A stretch of 64,000 nt of DNA from Emticicia aquatica (lineage in GTDB: Bacteria > Bacteroidota > Bacteroidia > Cytophagales > Spirosomataceae). The position numbers and the translations under genes were made by a program. Under the pieces are notes generated by a model that worked only from the letters and a program-made list of their open reading frames with translations, had not been told where the DNA came from and searched no databases. Shown here one piece after another: positions 59,402-64,000 of this stretch (position 1 is its first letter; each line of letters begins with the position of its first letter). The stretch is from the NCBI RefSeq assembly GCF_923079645.1, contig NZ_CAKLPY010000001.1:248001-312000 (forward strand), read 5' to 3'.

Positions 59402-60569
59402 GTAAAAGTGAGCTTATTTTGGTCAAAACCAGCGTTTGAACGCCATCAGTTTCCACATTTTCATGATACAACGCTTCAACATTTGTACGGTCAAAATGCT
59501 GCCCAATGCTCGGTTTATGGTTATGAATCAAATAAACTGGGAAATTGGCTAATGGGAAAAATGGATAGCCTGTTCCTTTAAAAATAGTAATTGTTGGACA
59601 GAAAATACAGCATAAATGTTCGGGAAACGAATCAAGTGTGAGAGCAAATGCCGCATTTTTTGATAGAATGGCTATTTCCTGAATATTTATTTTGGTCGAT
59701 GTATCAATGATTCTGTTTTTATAAGTATCTGTTACCAAATCTAAAATTTGGTTCGACATTTGTGTTTGACCACATAATAAAACCGAAATCTCGTTTTGCT
59801 CTAAAATAAGCTCGATTGTTTTTGCCCAAAAATTTACTGAAAGTTGCTTGTGCTCACCACCAGATTCGGGGAAAAGCATGAAAAAACGATTATTTTTTAA
59901 AGCTAATTTTTGCTGAATATTTTCTAAAGTAACATTCGCAGGAATCGGGAAATAAGGTGTTATTTCTTCAAAATTTGCCTTCACTCCAATTTCCTGTAAC
60001 AGTATGAAGTACATATCAAAATGATGGAATTCGTGCGAAGGAACATCAAACTCTTTGTCTAAAAGTCCGCCCAAACCACGTCTTGAAAAGCCAAAAGCTT
60101 TTTTTACACTGATGAAAGGCAACACAAAATGTGCAACCGCATCGCTGTAACGAATATCAATGTAATAATCGTAATTTTCTTGTCGAAGAATCGGTAAAGC
60201 TTGTCTAAAAGTATGATAAAAATCTTTAATTTTCTCCCAACGTGAAATTTTACGGCGATTGGTTTGAAAATGATTAATGTAAATGGTTTTGTCGATGTAC
60301 GGATTATGTTGATTTACTGGTTCGCACCATTTTGCAGAAAGTAAGTCAATTTTAGCATTTGGATACGTTTTTTTAATGAGCGGAAACATATAAGTTACCG
60401 TCAAAGCATCGCCTAAATGACCTAAAGAAGCAATCAAAATTCGAGGTGAATCAGTATTGATTGGCGTTAGGTTTCTTCTTTTATAAAAAAGTTTTGCATA
60501 AATATCCACAAAAAAATCCATGATTTTGAATGGAATTGTCTCTCGTGGTGTTCCGCAATATTTTCTCAT
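59394..60569 (-). CDS. GT9 (heptosyltransferase-like) glycosyltransferase
   Basis: 391 residues. RILIASLGHLGDALTVTYMFPLIKKTYP is the GT9/ADP-heptose:LPS heptosyltransferase N-terminus, and LFPESGGEHKQLSVNFWAKTI with CGQTQM is the donor-binding half. Acts on a lipid A core or other surface glycan. The start at 60569 adds about 40 residues before the domain; an internal Met at residue 17 (MDFFVDIYAKLFY) is an alternative. Confidence 0.88.
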   Translation of the reverse strand: MRKYCGTPRETIPFKIMDFFVDIYAKLFYKRRNLTPINTDSPRILIASLGHLGDALTVTYMFPLIKKTYPNAKIDLLSAKWCEPVNQHNPYIDKTIYINHFQTNRRKISRWEKIKDFYHTFRQALPILRQENYDYYIDIRYSDAVAHFVLPFISVKKAFGFSRRGLGGLLDKEFDVPSHEFHHFDMYFILLQEIGVKANFEEITPYFPIPANVTLENIQQKLALKNNRFFMLFPESGGEHKQLSVNFWAKTIELILEQNEISVLLCGQTQMSNQILDLVTDTYKNRIIDTSTKINIQEIAILSKNAAFALTLDSFPEHLCCIFCPTITIFKGTGYPFFPLANFPVYLIHNHKPSIGQHFDRTNVEALYHENVETDGVQTLVLTKISSLLHE

Positions 60570-60615
60570 AAAATGCTTATTATCAGTTTTTTATAAATTT
60601 TTTTAGTCGTGTTTT

Positions 60616-61431
60616 TTAGTATTTGTAGCCAAATTTTTCAATCTCTTTTTTCCAAAAATCAGTTTCGTAAATATCCCAAGCGTGGCAACCAAAAGGTAAG
60701 CCGCCGTTAAGTTGATAGGCTTTTTTGGGCAAATGTTCAACGCCGAATTTTAAGGCAGTTTTCCAATTAGGAATTTTGAGTTGAGGTACATAACGATTCA
60801 ATTCAATTCCCCAAAACATATCTTCGTTATAAGCAGGATGAGTTTTGACTTTCTCTAAATATTCGTCAATTTTTTTCTGATTTTTAGGAATCAAACTTAG
60901 CAACTTTTGTGTTCGTCTCAGCGAAAAGCCACCATTACCAACCGAACGTTTCATAATGATTTCTTTAGGACCGAATTTACCGTAAAGTTCCTCTTTAAGG
61001 TCGAACCAAATAGCTAGTTTTTTCTTCACATTCCAGATAAATTCTTTGATTTTTGAATCGAAATCTATTTCAATCCGCCAAGGAGCTCCAATATAATCGT
61101 AGCCTTTTTCACACCAATATGTTAATTCATCCCGAAAAACAAATGCATCTAACTGATAAATGAGCATATAGTCGTATTTTAAAAACCTACCATAAAACTC
61201 CTCCGAAAGCATAAGTTTGTTGTATGAAAGTGTGCTTTTAAAATACGAATCATCAAATGATTCAAATTGTATTTGTGAATATTGTTGTTGTAAATGATTG
61301 ATATTCAAAGACTTGGGTTTGATTACGATAATTGGATAATGACCCAAAACACGTATTCCTTGAGCAAGAGAAATCTTCTCTGTTTTGCTCAGTTTTTCTT
61401 GATAAATCGGAATTATTACACAAACACTCAC
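60616..61431 (-). CDS. DUF5672 family protein, glycosyltransferase-like
   Basis: 271 residues. VCVIIPIYQEKLSKTEKISL, then YDYMLIYQLDAFVFRDEL, YDYIGAPWR, GNGGFSLRRTQKLL and NEDMFWG are the hallmarks of DUF5672. The DAF motif and downstream GGFSLR/ED elements resemble a GT-A glycosyltransferase, so a glycan-transfer role is likely but not shown. Located among glycosyltransferases. Confidence 0.88.
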   Translation of the reverse strand: MSVCVIIPIYQEKLSKTEKISLAQGIRVLGHYPIIVIKPKSLNINHLQQQYSQIQFESFDDSYFKSTLSYNKLMLSEEFYGRFLKYDYMLIYQLDAFVFRDELTYWCEKGYDYIGAPWRIEIDFDSKIKEFIWNVKKKLAIWFDLKEELYGKFGPKEIIMKRSVGNGGFSLRRTQKLLSLIPKNQKKIDEYLEKVKTHPAYNEDMFWGIELNRYVPQLKIPNWKTALKFGVEHLPKKAYQLNGGLPFGCHAWDIYETDFWKKEIEKFGYKY

Positions 61432-61505
61432 TTTATAGTTTTTAGCTGTTGGGAATTCGTTTTTTTATAAAAATAGTTTTTATTTAGTACTGTGAATCAA
61501 TAAAA

Positions 61506-62267
61506 TCAAATTATTGTTCCACCATCAATCGAAAATAATCCACCAGTAGTATAGCCTGATGCCGCTGAAGCCAAATACAATGCCATTGGTGAAATTTCTT
61601 CTACCGTTCCCATGCGTGCGATTGGCAAATTTTTTGTAAAATGGGCTAAAGTTTTATCATTGTCCCAAAGTGCTTGGCTGAACTTAGTTTTTATCAAACC
61701 AGGGCAAATGGCATTGACTCTGATCTTGTCTTCGCCCCATTCTTTGGCCAAAACTTTTGTTAGCATATTTAACGATGCTTTACTGACGCTGTACATTCCC
61801 AAACCTGGGTCAGGTGTATGGCCAGCAATACTACTAATATTGATTACGCTACCACCTCCACGAGATTTCATAATTGGATGAACCATCTTAGCTAATTCAA
61901 AAGGGGCTTTTACATTGACTTGCATTATTTTGTCAAAAGCACTTTCCGAACACTCTAGTGAAGGCCCATAAACGGGGTTTGTTGCAGCATTATTGACCAA
62001 AATGTCAATTCCGCCATAAATTTCCACAGTTTTTTCAACCAAGTTTTTTAATTGAGCCATTTCGCCAGTGTGAGCCGCAATGCCAATACATTCGCCACCT
62101 TCAGCACATATTTCTTTTGCCAATTCGTCTAAATCGGCTTGTTTTCTACTACTAATAACAACTTTTGCTCCATAAGCTGCAAAAATACGGGCAATTGCTT
62201 CTCCAATACCTTTACTTGCACCCGTAATTACGGCTACTTTTCCTGTTAAATCGAATACGTTTTTCAT
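61506..62267 (-). CDS. SDR family oxidoreductase
   Basis: 253 residues, classical short-chain dehydrogenase. Cofactor loop TGASKGIG at 16-23, NNAAT at 92-96, catalytic S145 or S146, Y159 and K163 (YSVSK). The C-terminus with GGTII closes the fold. Substrate unknown. It shares an operon-like block with a second SDR 54 nt upstream; the two are not close duplicates. Confidence 0.94.
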   Translation of the reverse strand: MKNVFDLTGKVAVITGASKGIGEAIARIFAAYGAKVVISSRKQADLDELAKEICAEGGECIGIAAHTGEMAQLKNLVEKTVEIYGGIDILVNNAATNPVYGPSLECSESAFDKIMQVNVKAPFELAKMVHPIMKSRGGGSVINISSIAGHTPDPGLGMYSVSKASLNMLTKVLAKEWGEDKIRVNAICPGLIKTKFSQALWDNDKTLAHFTKNLPIARMGTVEEISPMALYLASAASGYTTGGLFSIDGGTII

Positions 62268-62321
62268 AAATTATATACCTTCAAAAGGATATTTTTTTAA
62301 TAATTAGAAATAGGAGTAAGG

Positions 62322-63074
62322 TTATTGCAAAATCAACCCACCGTCCAAAATTACACTTTGACCAGTGATAAAAGATGCTTCATCTGCCGCCAAATATAAG
62401 ATTGCACTCGCAATTTCTTCGGGTTTTCCAAAACGTTTCATTGGTGTTGCGTGTTGAAGAGCTTCCATGTAGGCATCGTCAGTATCAGCTCCTTCAAGCA
62501 TTGGCGTTTGAGTAAAACCTGGACAAACCGCATTGATGCGAATGCCATATTTTGCGTACTCAATACCAGCAGTTTTGGTCATGCCAACAACCGCATGTTT
62601 ACTAGCCGAATAAGCAATATGACCAACCATTCCTAAATGACCTGCAACAGATGCAATATTAACGATATTTCCGCTGCGTTGGGTGATGAAATGTTTCAAG
62701 GCCACTTTCATGCAGTTCCATAATCCTTTAACATTAACATTGATTACTTTATCAAAGTCTTCTTCTGGATATTTGTCGGTTCGTATGCGTGGCCCAAGAA
62801 TTCCCGCAGAATTCACCAAAATATCAAATCGCCCTAAACGAGTAATTGTTTGTTCAATCATTCGTTCAACATCGTCGAGGTCGGTAACATTTACTCGTAT
62901 AAAAGTTGCTTCTCCGCCAGTTTTCTCAATTTCCTCAACGAGGTCGTCGCCCATTTTTTCAGATAAGTCGGCAATCATCACTTTTGCACCTTCTTTGGCA
63001 AACATAATTGCGGCCGCTTTGCCGATACCAGAGTTTCCACCAGTAATTATTACTACTTTGTCTTTAAATCTCAT
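62322..63074 (-). CDS. SDR family oxidoreductase
   Basis: 250 residues, classical SDR. TGGNSGIG at 11-18, NSAG at 88-91, S142, Y155 and K159 (YSASK), FITGQSVILDGG at the end. The Asp at the end of strand 2 (ADLSE) favours NAD(H). It starts 10 nt after the YvaD-like gene. Substrate unknown. Confidence 0.94.
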   Translation of the reverse strand: MRFKDKVVIITGGNSGIGKAAAIMFAKEGAKVMIADLSEKMGDDLVEEIEKTGGEATFIRVNVTDLDDVERMIEQTITRLGRFDILVNSAGILGPRIRTDKYPEEDFDKVINVNVKGLWNCMKVALKHFITQRSGNIVNIASVAGHLGMVGHIAYSASKHAVVGMTKTAGIEYAKYGIRINAVCPGFTQTPMLEGADTDDAYMEALQHATPMKRFGKPEEIASAILYLAADEASFITGQSVILDGGLILQ

Positions 63075-63084
63075 AGGTTGAATA

Positions 63085-63468
63085 TTATTTGGTTTTTAGA
63101 ATTTTATAGATGAAGAATAGAGGATAAATCATTAAAAAAAGGTTAGGAAGCCACCATGTTATGTCGAAATCTTTCCGAATAATCCAAAAAGAAATAGCTT
63201 GTAACCCTGAGCAAAATGTTAGTACTAAAGAAATTAAAGCTATTTTCTCCCACGAACTATTTTGTTTTTTCCATAAATATAAACTTAAAATACCTGTAAT
63301 TGAAACAAAAATATCAAGCCAAAAAAAACTCCAATTCCATGCTACTAAAAGCTGATTGGTGTAATCTTGATAAAGATATTCGTCAGGGATTAACCCTAGT
63401 AAGGTAATTAACCAATAAATTATGAAACCAATATCTGTAATTAAGAAAAAATACTTTAGCGTTTTCAT
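63085..63468 (-). CDS. YvaD-like membrane protein (DUF5360)
   Basis: 127 residues with four membrane helices. ITDIGFIIYWLITLLGLIP is close to the N-terminus of Bacillus YvaD, DUF5360. The ATG shares one base with the upstream methyltransferase stop (TAATG), so they are coupled. Function unknown. Confidence 0.78.
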   Translation of the reverse strand: MKTLKYFFLITDIGFIIYWLITLLGLIPDEYLYQDYTNQLLVAWNWSFFWLDIFVSITGILSLYLWKKQNSSWEKIALISLVLTFCSGLQAISFWIIRKDFDITWWLPNLFLMIYPLFFIYKILKTK

Positions 63469-64000
63469 TATTTCTTCTCACAAAAATATACGATTTCTTC
63501 ACTTGGTAATGAATATCGTTTTACTAATTCTTTTGGCATTTTCATTACAAAATCATCTTCCGTAACTTTAAAACCAGCTTTTTCTAACTCACGCCCATAA
63601 TCTCTGCCGAAAAGACGAAGGTGGTCATTTTGCCAAAAAATTCTTTCACGTTCACGTGGGTCAGTGATGCTTGGGTCTTCAAAAGTATGTGCTTTTGTCC
63701 AATCTTGCGGCGATTGAATAATTGCCCAACCGTTTGGTTTCAAAACTCGGTAAAGTTCTGACATCGCTCGGTGATAATCGTCAACGTGTTCCATTACGTG
63801 GTTACAAATGGCAACGTCAAACGTATTGGCTTCAAATGGAATATCATGAATATCCATTTTTACTTTTGCCAACGGCGATTCGATATCGGCAGTTATATAT
63901 TCTAGATTTTTCATTCCCTCAAAACGGTCAATGAAACAATATTCTGGTGCAACATGCAAGACTTTTAGATTTGTTGCTGTAAAAAAATTGGTTCTTTCCT
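63468..64000 (-). CDS. Class I SAM-dependent methyltransferase (partial, N-terminus beyond window)
   Basis: The frame is open to the right edge, with 13 codons before the first start-like TTG at 63959, so the true start lies outside. Visible: LKVLHVAPEYCF (strand 1), FDVAICNHVMEHVDDYHRAMSELYRVLKPNGWAIIQSP (methyltransferase 11 core) and a C-terminal cap with FGRDYGRELEKAGF. Substrate unknown; it sits at the head of the SDR block. Confidence 0.9.
   Translation of the reverse strand, partial: ERTNFFTATNLKVLHVAPEYCFIDRFEGMKNLEYITADIESPLAKVKMDIHDIPFEANTFDVAICNHVMEHVDDYHRAMSELYRVLKPNGWAIIQSPQDWTKAHTFEDPSITDPRERERIFWQNDHLRLFGRDYGRELEKAGFKVTEDDFVMKMPKELVKRYSLPSEEIVYFCEKK

Overview
The window is AT-rich chromosomal DNA from a member of the Bacteroidota, most likely the Cytophagales (Spirosomataceae-like; genus not determinable from the sequence alone). 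The reasons are promoters of the Bacteroidota type (TTTG-N19-TAnnTTTG, for example at 12686-12715 and 30425-30455), almost no Shine-Dalgarno sequences, and families typical of this phylum: head-GIN lipoprotein, DUF1501, standalone LytTR proteins, YbiT-type ABC-F, NagX-type acyltransferase and Bacteroidota-style NagA. No rRNA, tRNA, CRISPR array, prophage or intact insertion sequence was seen. Most of the window is housekeeping DNA in short operons, many separated by hairpin terminators that often serve two convergent genes.

Layout. 1-8794: partial ROK sugar kinase (-), head-GIN lipoprotein, valS, a REP-like palindrome cluster next to a RAYT/IS200-like transposase broken by two stop codons, a MoxR/Mg-chelatase-like ATPase (-), nagA (-) and a collagen-like lipoprotein (-). 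9177-12624: standalone LytTR protein (-), then a tight cassette of lipoprotein, membrane protein, NarL-type histidine kinase and response regulator. 12745-15466: alpha-E protein, Anbu proteasome-like peptidase and transglutaminase, a poorly understood predicted peptide-tagging/proteolysis system, here without its usual ATP-grasp neighbour. 15582-24011: NupC, M16 peptidase (-), ispF, two exported hydrolases, then tsaE-ald-hypothetical (-).

24321-39762: mrdA-rodA (cell elongation), Bax-inhibitor-like membrane protein, a CoA-transferase, metF with a striking leader hairpin, gyrB (-), a phosphohistidine phosphatase lipoprotein, a CtpA-type protease, rhodanese, ABC-F ATPase and radC. 39945-49361: rpsT, a Dabb protein, a zinc phospholipase/nuclease-fold protein, a second LytTR protein beside a BclA-C/C1q-like surface protein, NagX-like acyltransferase, AcuI-type oxidoreductase and groES-groEL (-). 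49659-54616: a DUF1501 Tat-exported protein, CDP-alcohol phosphatidyltransferase, a DUF3050 protein and a lipid kinase.

54681-64000 is entirely on the minus strand: CocE-type hydrolase, alpha-amylase, GT4 and GT9 glycosyltransferases, a DUF5672 protein, two SDR oxidoreductases, a YvaD-like membrane protein and a partial methyltransferase. It looks like part of a surface-glycan or glycolipid locus. The observations most worth following are the ATP-grasp-less Anbu cluster, the lipoprotein/membrane/two-component cassette, the pairing of lone LytTR proteins with collagen-like or BclA-like surface proteins, the metF leader hairpin and the doubly stopped RAYT.
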